Shown here in pieces: positions 1 to 10,385 of a stretch of 64,000 nt of DNA; the first letter of the stretch is position 1; every line of letters starts with the position of its first letter. Origin of the DNA: Orientallactaga sibirica (Eukaryota > Chordata > Mammalia > Rodentia > Dipodidae); assembly GCA_036365145.1 (NCBI GenBank), contig JAEOAD010000024.1, forward strand, positions 17,609,501-17,673,500, read 5' to 3'. The position numbers and the translations under genes were made by a program. The notes under the pieces were generated by a model, which was not told where the DNA came from, ran no database searches, and saw only the letters and a list, made by a program, of their open reading frames with translations.

Positions 1-247
1 GAACGCTGGTTCCAATCTCCAGCGGTTCTAATCTCCAGGTCCCACGTTTAGCCAGATGCAAAGGGATGCAAGGGCACAATGCCACACTTGCCCACAAGGG
101 GGCGCACACATCTGGATTTCGTTCACAGCAGCTGAGAGACTGCAGGCACGCCCATCTCTATCTGTCTCCGTCTCACTCGCTGTCTGTCTCTCTCTGTGTC
201 TCTCTCCAAAAATAAATAAAAAATAATTTTAAAAAATTAAAAAAATA
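1..247 (+). mobile_element. SINE-B' (tRNA-derived SINE), cut by window start
   Basis: The copy lacks its pol III head because the window begins inside it. The body (gccagatgcaaagg, gggcgcacacatctgg), CT-rich tract and A-rich tail are present. The 16-bp unit ggttccaatctccag is tandemly duplicated at 8-38, which defines subgroup B'. Confidence 0.9.
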
Positions 248-253
248 CAACCT

Positions 254-608
254 TGGAGCTTCAAAGATGGCTCAGCATGTAAAAGTGTTGGCTTTGCCAG
301 CATAAGGATCCAAGTTTGATCCACATAAGAAGACAGTAGTCATGCATGCCTATAACTTCCTTATTGGGGAAGGTAATACATGGAGACAAGAGAATCACTA
401 GGACTTGCTGGTCAGTTAGTCTGACCAAAACATGGCAGCTCCAAGTTAATTGAGAAGTTCATTGATGAAAATAATGTGGAAGAGCAATAGAGGAGGACAT
501 CTGACATTCTTCTCTGGCCCATGTGCACACACACACGTATGTAAACCACGATCCCACACCTCTCTCTCTCTTTCTCTCATGCACACACACCAAAAAGAGA
601 CACAAAGA
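254..608 (+). mobile_element. Old B4/RSINE-like composite SINE
   Basis: It opens with a decayed tRNA-type head (agatggctcagcatgtaaa) and continues into a B1-like centre (catgcctataacttcc). It ends in the CA-rich tail typical of rodent B4/RSINE elements (ctctggcccatgtgcacac). Divergence is high, so it is older than the SINE-A and SINE-B copies. The exact family name is an inference. Confidence 0.6.
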
Positions 609-827
609 TAGAATCTTTAATTCTAGATGAAAAATTCAAGATTTATCCTGGTCCAAACTATTTCCTATATACCTAAACAAACATTATTAACATCTATAAA
701 GGATTTGACTCTCTTAAAAAGTTACATTAGTTAACTGTTTTAATCAGCAGAGTGGCAAGGAGGAAAAGATGAGATGTCACTCTTGCATTCAGTTATAATT
801 TTTGCTATTTTTCATAGCTTGAGCATT

Positions 828-1189
828 TGTGGTAGTTTGAATAGATGACCCCCACTATATTCAGTGTTTTATTAGTTTGTACTTTGCATCTGCAGCCACC
901 TGGCTGGAGGCAGTGTCACTGGGTGGATCTTATGGTGTGGTGGTGGGTTTGAGATTTCAATCTAAAGATATGCAAAGTGTGCCTAGCTGGAGTTTCTGAG
1001 GTGTGCTTTGCTGTGTGGCTTTTGGATTGTGTATTTTTTTTCTCTGTGTTTGGTCCTGTGAAAGCAGGCCAGCTTCTTCTGCCATTATGGGACTTCTCCT
1101 GAATCTGTAAGTTTCAATAAATGTCCCTTCCTCCATAACTTTGCCTGGTCTGGAAATTCATCTCAGTGAACCTGAAGCAGTCGGCTAAG
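828..1189 (+). repeat. 5' LTR of the MaLR element
   Basis: It starts with tgtggtagtttgaat and carries a polyadenylation signal AATAAA at 1116-1121, the usual R-region position. Its 3' terminus (ggctaagg) has lost the canonical CA, so the right edge is uncertain by a few bases. Confidence 0.85.
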
Positions 1190-1194
1190 GAAAT

Positions 1195-1210
1195 TGGTAC
1201 CAGAAGTGGG
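1195..1210 (+). promoter_or_regulatory. Primer binding site, tRNA-Leu-like
   Basis: The sequence tggtaccagaagtggg lies about five bases after the 5' LTR. It resembles the tRNA-Leu-type site known from ERVL and MaLR elements. Its position and sequence decide the family assignment. Confidence 0.75.
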
Positions 1211-2402
1211 GTGAGATGAACCCGACCATGAGGATTTTGATCTTTTGGAACCTTTGTTTTGGAGGAATGGGTATGGACTTAATGATTGCAACTAAATACA
1301 CCCTTTGGAGTGGTAAGCCAAGTTTTATGGACTATTCTGATGAGAGTTTGAGAATGTTAACCACAGATAGTATTGAACTTTGAGGCTTGATTTATGAGCT
1401 TTCTAAGGGGAAGGAAAGACTGCAAAGGACTTTGCTGGAACTGGGCTACTGGCATAATGGCTGGCTGCATTCTGCTGCCCAGGCCCAGAGAATTTGATTA
1501 AGGTATATTTGTAATTGACTAATGTGCTTGGCTAGAGATATTGGACTAAAAGATTTAAGATTTTAATTTGGAAAACCTCAAGCAAGTTAAAATTAGAGGC
1601 ACTGAGACTGGTTTTAGGTTACTGAAGCTGGTATTGTCAACACATTAGCAATCTTAAGGAAAGTGGTCCAACTGCTTTACATTAAAACAACGGAGAAGAT
1701 GCCTGAGGAAAGACTGTTAGAAATGCAAACTCTTTTGGAAAGAGTTAACTGGAGAAGAACCCTGCTTTTCAAAGTTATGATTTTTTTTGTCCCTGAAATA
1801 AGACTATGGCTGTGTCCTGCACACCTGGTATTAGTTTTGGAAGCATGAAAAATGCATGAAATGGGTCAAGAAGTGCACACAGTTCCAGGAGCAGGGTGTG
1901 ATGCCATGATAGGCTAAAAGAGCCTTTGGAAGATGGATCATGGTTTGCATGGAGACCTGAAGACATTTTGGATATACAAGGACTATGCAAGGACTACCAT
2001 GGAGTGCATTGTTGGCCTGGGATGTCAGTTTTCCCTGCCTGCTCTGCCCAGATAGAGGAGTGGAATTGGAAAACCTGGAGACTGTCAGTCCTTGGTTATA
2101 TTGAACTGGAACTGCAGAACTTTGATGATTTCTTGATGGTGGTTGAGTTTGCATTGTTCTAGTCTGTCCTTGCTAGGCCTTATACCAGTTGAAAGTGTTT
2201 ACTCTGTGCCTTTATATGTTGAAAGTATATAACTTGTTTGATTTTACAGGACTCACAGCTAAGAGACAATCGTAATCTCAGATGAGATTTGGGACTTTGG
2301 ATCTATTTTAAGTTGGTCAAGTCTGTGGGGACCTTTGAAATTGGACTGAGTACAATTTACAATGTGTGATGCTTATGAATCTATTGGGGACCAGGGGCAG
2401 AA

Positions 2403-2746
2403 TGTGGCAGTTTGAATATATGGCCCCAATATATTCAGTGTTTTATTAGTTTGTAGTTTGCATCTGCAGCCACTTGGCTGGAGGCAGTGTCACTGGGTGG
2501 ACCTTAAGGTATGGTAGTGGGCTTGAGATTTCATTCTAGAGATATGCAAAGTGTACCTAGCTGGAGATCCTGATGTGCTTTTGGCTTGTGGTTTTTCTCT
2601 CTGTGTTTGGTCCTGTGAAATCAGGCCAGCTTTCTCTGCCATTATGGAACATCCCCTGAATCTGTAACCTTCAATAAATATCTCTTCCTCCATAACTTTG
2701 CCTGATCTGGAAGTTCATCTCAGTGAAACAAAAGCTGTCTGCTACA
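2403..2746 (+). repeat. 3' LTR of the MaLR element
   Basis: It begins tgtggcagtttgaat and ends gctaca, giving intact TG...CA termini, with AATAAA at 2673-2678. It is closely similar to the 5' LTR and lies directly before the downstream gcatt duplication. Confidence 0.87.
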
Positions 2747-2751
2747 GCATT

Positions 2752-3479
2752 AAGCATGAATCTTCTTCAAAGTTCATTTTATCCCCTAAATTTACTTAGG
2801 CATGTTTGTGTTAGAACACTGTGCTCTTATATGTGAGTCATGGGGCATATGGTCCCTTTATTGGAAAATAAAGAACAGATGTGTGGTTTAGATAAGCACA
2901 CATAAACATGTGAAGATCAAAGGTAGGTGACTCGTTGCTTGTACCATGTTGTAGAAAGGACAGCAATAATTTCCTTAGAGGCATTTAATCCTTGATACAG
3001 TGACATCAAAGAAACCAATGTTTTGTTTATTTTACAAGATAAACAGAAAGTGATCTCACCAAAGTTCAAGCTAATATTCAAGCTAATATTCTTTGGGAAT
3101 TCTGAAGATGGATTTCACAAAACATACTGGCATACAACCCAATGAGTTAACACACACACATTAAGACAGACCTGCTTTCTTTGAAAAGTCAGTAAATTGT
3201 CCATGAGCCTGTAGGTCACTGGGCATGTAAAGAACCTCTACCCACTTTTGTCTCTAGAATATGAAATTCTTCCTTGGATTCCCTAGAAATAGAAGCAAAA
3301 ATTATAGCTTTGTAAGGTGTGTGTGAGTGTGTGTGTATGTTAGTGTGCACATGTGGGCATGTATTGGTGTGTATACAGGTGTGCATGTGAAAGCCAAAGG
3401 ATATCCATGGGTGTTATTCCACAGCAACTTCACCCACATTTTTCTTTTGTTTTTTTCTTTTTTGTTTTTGTGTTTGTTT
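2752..3479. other. Gene-free stretch with TG-rich patch
   Basis: Apart from an imperfect TG-rich run near 3318-3390 I recognise no repeat here. The frame at 3327-3638 simply reads through that run and into the following B1 copy. Confidence 0.5.
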
Positions 3480-3618
3480 TTTCAAGGTAGGGTCTCACTC
3501 TGGCCCAGGCTGACCTGGAATTCACTATGTAGTCTCAGGGTGACCTCGAACTCACGGAGATCCTCCTACCTCTGCCTCCCAAGTGCTGGGATTAAAGGCG
3601 TGCGCCACCATGCCTGGC
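3480..3618 (-). mobile_element. B1 SINE (7SL-derived)
   Basis: On the minus strand it reads gccaggcatggtggcgcacg at the 5' end, with the pol III A-box region and a poly(A) tail seen as a T-run at about 3440-3482. It is full length and little diverged. Confidence 0.93.
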
Positions 3619-3625
3619 TCACCCA

Positions 3626-4090
3626 CATTTTTCTTTAAGACAGGCTCTCTCATTGACTCAGCTCACGGATTAGCTGACACTGGCTGACTACCAAGCCCCA
3701 CCCAAGGATCATCTAACCACCACCTCCTCAGTGCCGGGATTTCAAGTATATGCCACCACATTTGGCATTTCTACATGGGTTCTGGGAATCAAAGCTCTGG
3801 TTTTCATGCTCACAAAGCAAGCTTTTTTTGAGAGAAAAAGAGAGAGAGAGAGAGAGAGAATGGGCACACCAGCATCCTCTCAGCCACTGTGAATGAACTC
3901 CAGATGTGTGCGCCCCCTTGTGGGCAAGTTCAGCATTGAACCCTTGCATCACTTTGCATCTGGCTAAATGTGGGATCTGGAGAATCAAACTGGCATTCTT
4001 AGGCTTGGCAGACAGGTGCCTTAACTGCTAAGCCATTTCTCCAGCCCACAAAGCAAGCATTTTACAAATGATGCTATTTCTCCAGCTCCA
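3626..4090 (-). mobile_element. Old B4/RSINE-like SINE split by a younger SINE
   Basis: The left part (3626-3822) has the B1-like half (gtgccgggatttcaagtat) followed by tacatgggttctgggaatc. The right part (4059-4090) has the tRNA-type head (atttctccagctcc). A SINE-B at 3823-4046 interrupts it, so this copy is the older of the two. Confidence 0.6.
3823..4046 (-). mobile_element. SINE-B inserted in an older SINE
   Basis: A 12-bp TSD (cacaaagcaagc) at 3811-3822 and 4047-4058 brackets it exactly. The minus-strand head, gggcgcacac body and GA/CT tract are present. There is a single B-box segment, so it is not subgroup B'. Confidence 0.92.
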
Positions 4091-4351
4091 GAAAATATAG
4101 TTGTTTTTTTTCCCCCCTCTTCATCTTTTACTGAAATACCTTTTGTTTTTTAAGCTTCTTAGCTCTGTGGGTTGTGGCGGCTGGTATTGGGATAAATCCA
4201 GATTTGGGACAACCAAAGAAAGTTGCACCTTAGCCTCATCCAAGCAGAAAGACAGAAGCCAGAAAATACAGTTTTTAAAAGGAAAAAAAGTATACATTTT
4301 TGAAAACATTTGAAATCGCTTTTTATTTTTTTGTCTGCTTTCTTTTGTTTT

Positions 4352-4512
4352 GAACAGGATTTCACTGTGTAGTGTTGGCTGTCAAGATATTTAGCTTACT
4401 ACAGAGCCAGGAAAGCCTCAAACTTGTGATGATACTCTTGCCTCTGCTTCCTGAATGCTGGGATTATAGACACACACACCACCATATCCAGCTCTGTTGT
4501 TGTTGTTGTTTG
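4352..4512 (-). mobile_element. Old B1 SINE plus (TTG)n
   Basis: Diverged B1 landmarks remain on the minus strand, such as cctctgcttcctgaatgctggg on the + strand near 4440-4461. A short TTG repeat at 4495-4512 abuts its 5' end. Confidence 0.7.
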
Positions 4513-4742
4513 CTGTAAACTACCATTTTCATAAACTTGAGTTTCCTGGATGGCAGAGCAGGCTTGAAAACTAAAAACTGACCTGCTTGCCTTCAACCAA
4601 GGCTGGTGCTTTTCTGATACTGCCACATGTATTTTCACAGCAGTTGGAAACTCAGTTCAGGTTCTACATCTTTATACCTTCACTCCAGAAATACCTCCCT
4701 TATCAGTTATGCTAGTACCAACTTCTAAATACACCAAACAAT

Positions 4743-4756
4743 TTATATATACATAT

Positions 4757-4796
<40 letters not shown>
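4743..4796. repeat. TA/CA microsatellite
   Basis: A short TATACA run leads into about 19 uninterrupted CA units (4759-4796). It lies at the 3' side of a B1 fragment, as expected for a tail-derived repeat. Confidence 0.95.
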
Positions 4797-4798
<2 letters not shown>

Positions 4799-4800
4799 AT

Positions 4801-4875
4801 GTTTTTTGAGGTAAGCTCTCATTCTAGCCCAGGCCGACCTGGAATTCCCTATGTAGTCTCACAGTGGCCTCAAAC
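4801..4875 (-). mobile_element. B1 3' half, truncated
   Basis: Only the tail-proximal half is present (ttttttgaggtaagctctca to gtggcctcaaac). The 5' half with the pol III promoter is missing. Confidence 0.85.
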
Positions 4876-5764
4876 AAACAATATTTTTTTAAAGTAACAA
4901 GAACTAAATATTTGGACTTTTCTATTCATCTATCTGTAATTCATATATACATGTACTAATTCATTTGACAATGCACAATTTAACCACTACATATGCGTGA
5001 AGAGTTCTGCCAGGTGCCTGGGGGAAACGGAGGCAGTATTGTTGAAGAAACCTGTTTGGAGGCTCTGGAGTATCTTAGAAGAAAGGTGTGCACAAATTAT
5101 TACAAGGAATTAAATTGATTTATTCCCAGAGATGAATGCTAAGAGAATGTAGACTAGGATTTTCTTGTTCACTATTGTATTTCAGTATCTGGAATGCTGT
5201 CAGAGGATTATAGTATTAATGAAAAAGCGATTAATACAAGTAACTATGAATGGATGGAGGAAAGGCTAGGTAGATAATGGAGGGATGTGTTAACAGTGGC
5301 TTTCAGGAAATGCACCCAATTGTAGATTAAACACTAAAATGACTTCATGAGAATAATATTCCTAACTGATTGGTATAGTACAGAGACGTTAAATAGCATT
5401 TGCATGGTAGGGTACAGACATCTAGTTTTATATGCTAAGAAGTATATGATAAAGTAAGAATAGAATTTTAGAACTTAACAAAAACTATGGATGAATAATT
5501 TTCCATTTCCATGATTTGCTAATAAATGTGGTTTCGGTAGATAGTTTAAAGCCACTGAAAGGGTTTAACTAAGAAATGGCATCATCTGATTTGTCAGCTG
5601 TGAGGACAGACCTACGGGAAATCTTATAACATGAGAGTGGTGACAAGGGAGTGATTGAAATGACACACTCTGGAATATGGATTGATAAGAAGTATCCTTT
5701 CACAATTCCTTAGGGGTCCTAGTGACCTTGAGAGCAAGAATGCATAATGACCTGGCCTAGCCCT
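4876..5764. other. Mostly single-copy-like DNA
   Basis: No gene is seen. The stretch near 5545-5690 (gccactgaaagggtttaact, then ggcatcatctgattt) recalls a widespread ancient mammalian repeat, but I cannot name the family. Confidence 0.4.
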
Positions 5765-5950
5765 ACTGGAGCCAGACTGCCTAAGCTTGAATCAGCTCTG
5801 GCACCAGCTGGGTGACCTTGAGTAAGTTGCTTGTACAGTCTGGGCCTCTGTTTACTCGCATGGAAATGAGAATTCCAGTAATATCTCTTGTATCACAAAG
5901 TTGCTCATTACACAGATAAATACATTTGTGAAGTGTTTGAAAAAGCAGCA
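5765..5950 (+). mobile_element. MIR (ancient tRNA-derived SINE)
   Basis: Core motifs agree with the MIR consensus in order: ggagccagactgcct, ctgggtgaccttgagtaag, gggcctctgttt. MIR was fixed before the mammalian radiation, so this segment is old DNA. Confidence 0.85.
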
Positions 5951-6935
5951 ATAATGTTTGTTTAATTGATGCCGTAGATATTGGCTCACAATTACCTTGT
6001 CTAAAATTATGCACATATGCTTTAATTGTCTCTTTTAGTTTCTTTAAAACTATACATATATGATTTCATTTTTCTGAGAAGTTAGCATTCTATCTATTTT
6101 CCCTAAAATGAAGACTTCTAATTAGCAAATGCATTGTGAGATAAATCAACCACATGCTTGTAAAAATAACATGTTCGAGATCATATGAAGTGCTTCCTTT
6201 ATATTGAGAATGTAAAAGATCCAGAAAAAATGTGTGAGACAGGCCTAGCAGAGCTGTCAGAGCAGTGAGTCACTCACTACTGCCCTAGTGCTGTTTCTTT
6301 CACCATGTTGACTTGCATGGGACCACTGAGAGAGTATCAAATGTGTCCTGTGCAACTGGGGAATTGAGGTAACTGAGACCAGATTCGACCTGAGAATAGC
6401 TGAAGACAGAAGACAGGCCACCAGCCACACAAGCAGTGAAAATATAAAATAAAATGAAATGAAATAAAATAAAATAAAATGAAATAAAATAAAATTGGAG
6501 GGGGGCATAGTGCTTCATTGAGCTCAAAGAATGCATCAGGGCAAACAAAAGATGACTAGTTCCCATAGTCAGGTAAGAGAGGTGCCCAGTAGAGGCGTGC
6601 TGAGGGGCAGCCCTCCAAAGAGGGAGACTAAAGTCCCGAGGACTGTGAATGCAGAGAGATGGAACCAGAAGAATACTCCTCAGGCACAGTAAAACACCTC
6701 TAGCACTGAGCAGGCAGGGATCCATGCATAAGTAAAACAGTACATTTGTCCATGCCTGACTTGGACCTAGAGTCAAGATGGCTTATGAGAGCAAGGACCT
6801 TCCAGACCCTTGCATCCCCTTGCTCCCCACAATTCATTTTCAGAGCCATCCAGCAGAACAGGGGAGTATTCATGTCTATATATGGGAATATAGATTTTAA
6901 GTATTGAAATGAGACCTTTGTTTCCTCTTTTGTGC
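5951..6935. other. Gene-free stretch with (AAAAT)n
   Basis: A pentameric AAAAT/GAAAT repeat occupies about 6440-6495. The minus-strand frame at 6300-6776 (158 codons) runs straight through it, giving FYFISFYFI-type low-complexity peptide. I do not treat it as a gene. Confidence 0.5.
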
Positions 6936-7072
6936 TTTTTGAGGTAGTCTCACTCTAGCCCAGGCTGACCTGGAGTTCACTATATAGTCTCAGTGTGGCC
7001 TTGAACTCATGACTATCCTCCTATTGCTGCCTCCTGAGTGCTGGTATTAAAGGTGTGTGCCACCACACTCAG
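6936..7072 (-). mobile_element. B1 SINE
   Basis: It is full length in minus orientation, from the tail side (tttttgaggtagtctcactc) to the head (gccaccacactcagct), with several substitutions. Confidence 0.9.
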
Positions 7073-7097
7073 CTGGGAAGTTTTGTCTTTTTTAAAT

Positions 7098-7340
7098 TTC
7101 CTTTTATAATTATTGCTTATTTATTTGCAAGCAGAGGGAGATAGTGAGAAGAGAGAGAGAGAGAGAGGGAGGGAGGAGAATGAGAATGAATGGGCACACC
7201 AGGGCCTCTAGCCACTGCAAACAAACTACAGATCTATGTGCCACTTTGTGCAACTGATTTTACATGGGCACTAGGGAATCTAACTTGGGCCATTAGGCTT
7301 TGTAGGCAAGTTCCTTAATGGCTGGCCATCTCTCCAGCCC
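7098..7340 (-). mobile_element. SINE-A
   Basis: The A-rich tail, GA/CT tract (7134-7178), body and head (gccatctctccagccc) are all visible in reverse. The A-box region carries substitutions (ttaatggctggcc). Confidence 0.9.
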
Positions 7341-7983
7341 ATGAGACCATCTTGTAACTTCAAATGATCTTCAGCCTTTGGCTTGCATCCTGTCAAGTCC
7401 TATAACTGTCCTTTTCCATGCATGAGGAAGAAAATGTTCAGTTTACTGAGCAATCTGAAGGACCAGTGAGAGGAGGAAATAAATTTGCTCTGTGAATTGC
7501 ATCCTGCAGGTTGCACTGATTCAGGATACTGGTTATGATTGTTTGATTTTCTCTTCTGTTTTTTTCAACTTTTCATATTTAACTTCAAACAAAGCTACTC
7601 ACTATGTCCACTACCCAGTGATTTTTATTTCCAGACATTTTTCTCGTGCCTTCTCTCCCAACTGACATAAAAGCACTTGGCACTTTCAGGACGTCAAACA
7701 AATACTCCATTATTCTAATAATGTCAACAAACACTTTGATGGCTGCTCTGAACCTGCTGTTTTGGAGAGATTTCAGAGAGTGTTTGAACCCCTGAAATTG
7801 TACCTCAACTTTTGAACTAATGTGCACATGCCTTTTTTTGTCTGGTTTCAGGATTTATGATTTGCTCGGTTCTGAGATGAGGCATAGACGAACACAAAAG
7901 ACATAAAAATCTTTCCTCATTCTTAAAAATCTCTCTCCCTTACAGCAGAGATAGATTATTAATAGTATGTCCAGGTCATGTTA
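7341..7983. other. Gene-free stretch
   Basis: No repeat is recognised. The 80-codon minus frame at 7585-7827 has no domain or signal that I can identify. Confidence 0.45.
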
Positions 7984-7997
7984 AAAATTTGAAAGGG

Positions 7998-8144
7998 GGG
8001 CTGGAGAGATGGCTTAGCCGTTAAGGCATTTGCCTGCAAAGCTAAAAGATACTGGTTCGACTCTCCAGGACCCACGTAAGCCAGATGCACAAGAAGGTGC
8101 ATGCATCTGGAGTTCATTTGCAGTGGCTAGAGGCCCTGGTGTGC

Positions 8145-8182
<38 letters not shown>

Positions 8183-8210
8183 CCTTCTCTCTCAAATAAA
8201 TAAATTTTAT
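7998..8210 (+). mobile_element. SINE-A with 14-bp TSD
   Basis: The TSD aaaatttgaaaggg occurs at 7984-7997 and 8211-8224. The A box (tggcttagccgttaagg) and B box (ggttcgactctcc) are near consensus, so the internal pol III promoter is well kept. Confidence 0.95.
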
Positions 8211-8518
8211 AAAATTTGAAAGGGATGAACCCACTACTTATTGCTAAAAGCTCTCTGTTCCTCTTCCCACCTTTTGACCCCTTAGTAATAGAAAACATTC
8301 GTATCAGGCATGTGTGCCTTGGGCTAATGAGCTACCTCGGTCCAGAAGTTCTCATTGTAAGCACTAGGGTTATAGTCCATGAATGAGTTTCCAGATGTAG
8401 TAAACAGGGAGGGGTGGTATTCTTCACTGTTAGCGGAGATTTCTTACCCTGGAAATTGCCTTTCATGTGTATACTGTGCCTAAAGCAAACTACAGAAGGC
8501 ATTTATGTTTTCAGGTGA

Positions 8519-8624
8519 ATATATATACATATATACACATAGTATATACATATACATACATAAACACATACTATATACATATGTTTATATATGTATGTGT
8601 ATATGTATATGTATTGTATATGTA

Positions 8625-8657
<33 letters not shown>

Positions 8658-8660
8658 GGC
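8519..8660. repeat. TA/CA then TA/TG composite microsatellite
   Basis: A CA-strand half (tatacatatatacacata) is followed by a TG-strand half (tatgtatgtgtatatg) and a pure TG and AT run. The two halves are roughly self-complementary. All nearby 'coding' frames (YIYIYTH peptides) are produced by this repeat. Confidence 0.92.
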
Positions 8661-9058
8661 TTTTCAATGTGTATATGTTTTTGGTTATTTCAAGAGTCTT
8701 ACAGATTTCCTGAGTGAATGTGTGATTACCAAGACCCAAGTGCATTTGTAGAAACTGGATCTGACATATGCCAGTGTTTGTTTGATTTCCACTTCTACTC
8801 TTCTCCTCCGTTTCACTGTTTATCAGGATTAATGCAACCATCCTTTGTGGCCTTGTGTTGTGAGTCAAAATAGTACATTTTAACAGATTCCAAATTCCAG
8901 TTTTTGACCACCCCTGCATGAAAATAATGGCTGTGAACTTCTTTCATTGAAGCAACAATATCAAAGTCTATTAACTTCAATTCAAAATCTTGGTGGAGTT
9001 CTTGGGAGGAAAAAAGTTTAAACAAAAAGTGTTAAGTGGTGTTTTTTTTTTTTTCCAG

Positions 9059-9281
9059 ATGCCCAAGGTCACATCTATCTTTATCCTACTCACAGTGTGG
9101 GCAATGGCAGTGTTGAGGGGTGCCACATCCCAGCTGGGCAGAGATGCTCCTCATATGGAGAAAAACATATGAAGATTACTTCTACTCTTGAAGATTATTT
9201 CCAAATCCATGAACAGGCATCTCATCCTGACAGTATATGGGGGTGAACGAAGACAGAAGAGAAACTCAAGATGAAAGGTGG
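9059..9281 (+). other. Possible exon with signal-peptide-like start
   Basis: A pyrimidine tract ending in CAG (9041-9058) resembles a splice acceptor and is followed at once by ATG. The first codons read MPKVTSIFILLTVWAMAVL, a basic start and a hydrophobic core like a secretory signal. The frame stops after 38 codons at 9172. A consensus-like donor GTGAGT sits at 9282-9287. I do not recognise the peptide and the early stop argues against a working coding exon. It could be chance, an unannotated exon or a decayed one. Confidence 0.2.
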
Positions 9282-10144
9282 GTGAGTGTCCATTTTGAAG
9301 TGTCTTTGAATTGTGAGTCCCTAACTTATATTACGTTTAGGAACAGTCTTCGGATCTGGTCAAAAGTTTAATGTATAATTTGATGAAATACACTAGCAAG
9401 TTTTTTAACCAGTGCTGGTAGATGGAATTGGTAGGGTTAGTTTGGTAGCCACAGGGCTGAATGAAGTGAAGTGATAAAACAAAACCTCCTACTCTTCTCT
9501 GAGGTTCGGTACACACCCTGAAGAGTGTGACTGTGCACACACTTAGACATGGTACGTGTGCTCAGTGGTTATTCCTGGACCATCTGCCTTCTTGGTTGGG
9601 ATACACATTTCATCTCATTTTCTGAAGCAGACTTCTGCCTAAACCTTGGCTCCCTCTAGCCTGACCTCTGAAGTAACACTCTATTTTCTTTATCTTTTTG
9701 TTTAGCTTTGTGGTCCTGGGAATAGGGTTTTGTTTGCCTATGGTTTTAATGGTTGATGCTTTAATTTTTAATAGTATGTGTTTTAATTTTTAATAGTGTA
9801 TGTTTTAATTTTTAATTGTATATGTTTAAGATGTACAACATGTATGTAATGAAATGATCACTATAGGTAAACAAGTAAATGGATCCATAATCTTGTATAG
9901 TTAACTGTTTTTTCCTCCTGGTATGAGAAGAGCATTTAAACTATACTTGGGTAGCAAATTTTCCATACTTATTAATTCTACATAATGTAACTTCTCTGAG
10001 CTTCTTTTGTCCTATCTATAATTAAGAAAAATAATACCTAAATAAAAAGATGGTTTCTAGTTTCAAATTAGAAAATAAATGCATGGAAAAATGCCCAATA
10101 CACAATCAACAACCTCTTTATTGCCCTGTATAATGTATTATAAA
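9282..10144. other. Gene-free stretch with short minisatellite
   Basis: Three head-to-tail copies of a roughly 23-bp unit (gttttaatttttaatagtat) lie at 9758-9828. Elsewhere I see no feature. Confidence 0.55.
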
Positions 10145-10157
10145 ATATTCCTTTTTT

Positions 10158-10298
10158 GGCCGGGCGTGGTGGCGCATGCCTTTAATCCCAGCACTCGGGA
10201 GGCAGAGGTAGGAGGATCGCCGTAAGTTCAAGGCCACCCTGAGACTACATAGTGAATTCCAGGTCAGCCTGGGCCAGAGTGAGACCCTACCTCAAAAA

Positions 10299-10352
<54 letters not shown>
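10158..10352 (+). mobile_element. B1 SINE with AT-expanded tail
   Basis: A near-consensus B1 (ggccgggcgtggtggcgcat) is bracketed by a 13-bp TSD, atattcctttttt, at 10145-10157 and 10353-10365. The A tail has turned into an AT repeat (10300-10345) that lies inside the TSD, so the microsatellite grew from the SINE tail. Confidence 0.95.
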
Positions 10353-10385
10353 ATATTCCTTTTTTGTTTTGTTTTTTGTTTTTTA

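Larger units (their letters stand above)
828..2746 (+). mobile_element. Complete MaLR-type non-autonomous LTR retrotransposon
   Basis: Two direct LTRs (828-1189 and 2403-2746) flank about 1.2 kb of internal DNA. The element is bounded by a perfect 5-bp TSD, gcatt, at 823-827 and 2747-2751. A tRNA-Leu-like primer binding site follows the 5' LTR and a purine-rich tract (2386-2402) precedes the 3' LTR. LTR size, primer site and a short internal region without gag or pol fit the ERVL-dependent MaLR group. Internal frames reach only about 107 codons and resemble no retroviral protein. Roughly six mismatches in the first 100 aligned LTR bases suggest a moderately old insertion. Such elements are mobilised in trans by ERVL-type enzymes, which is family knowledge. 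Confidence 0.88.

Noticed and set aside
1926..2162. 78-codon frame inside the MaLR element as a possible retroviral remnant
   Set aside because: No retroviral motif is visible, and MaLR internal regions are normally non-coding.
6300..6776. 158-codon minus-strand open frame, the longest in the window
   Set aside because: It runs through an AAAAT repeat, has a low-complexity F/Y-rich middle, no recognisable domain and no splice context.
7998..8080. tRNA gene candidate (A and B boxes with correct spacing)
   Set aside because: The same head recurs about 39 times with SINE bodies and A-rich tails and no acceptor-stem pairing. It is a tRNA-derived SINE.
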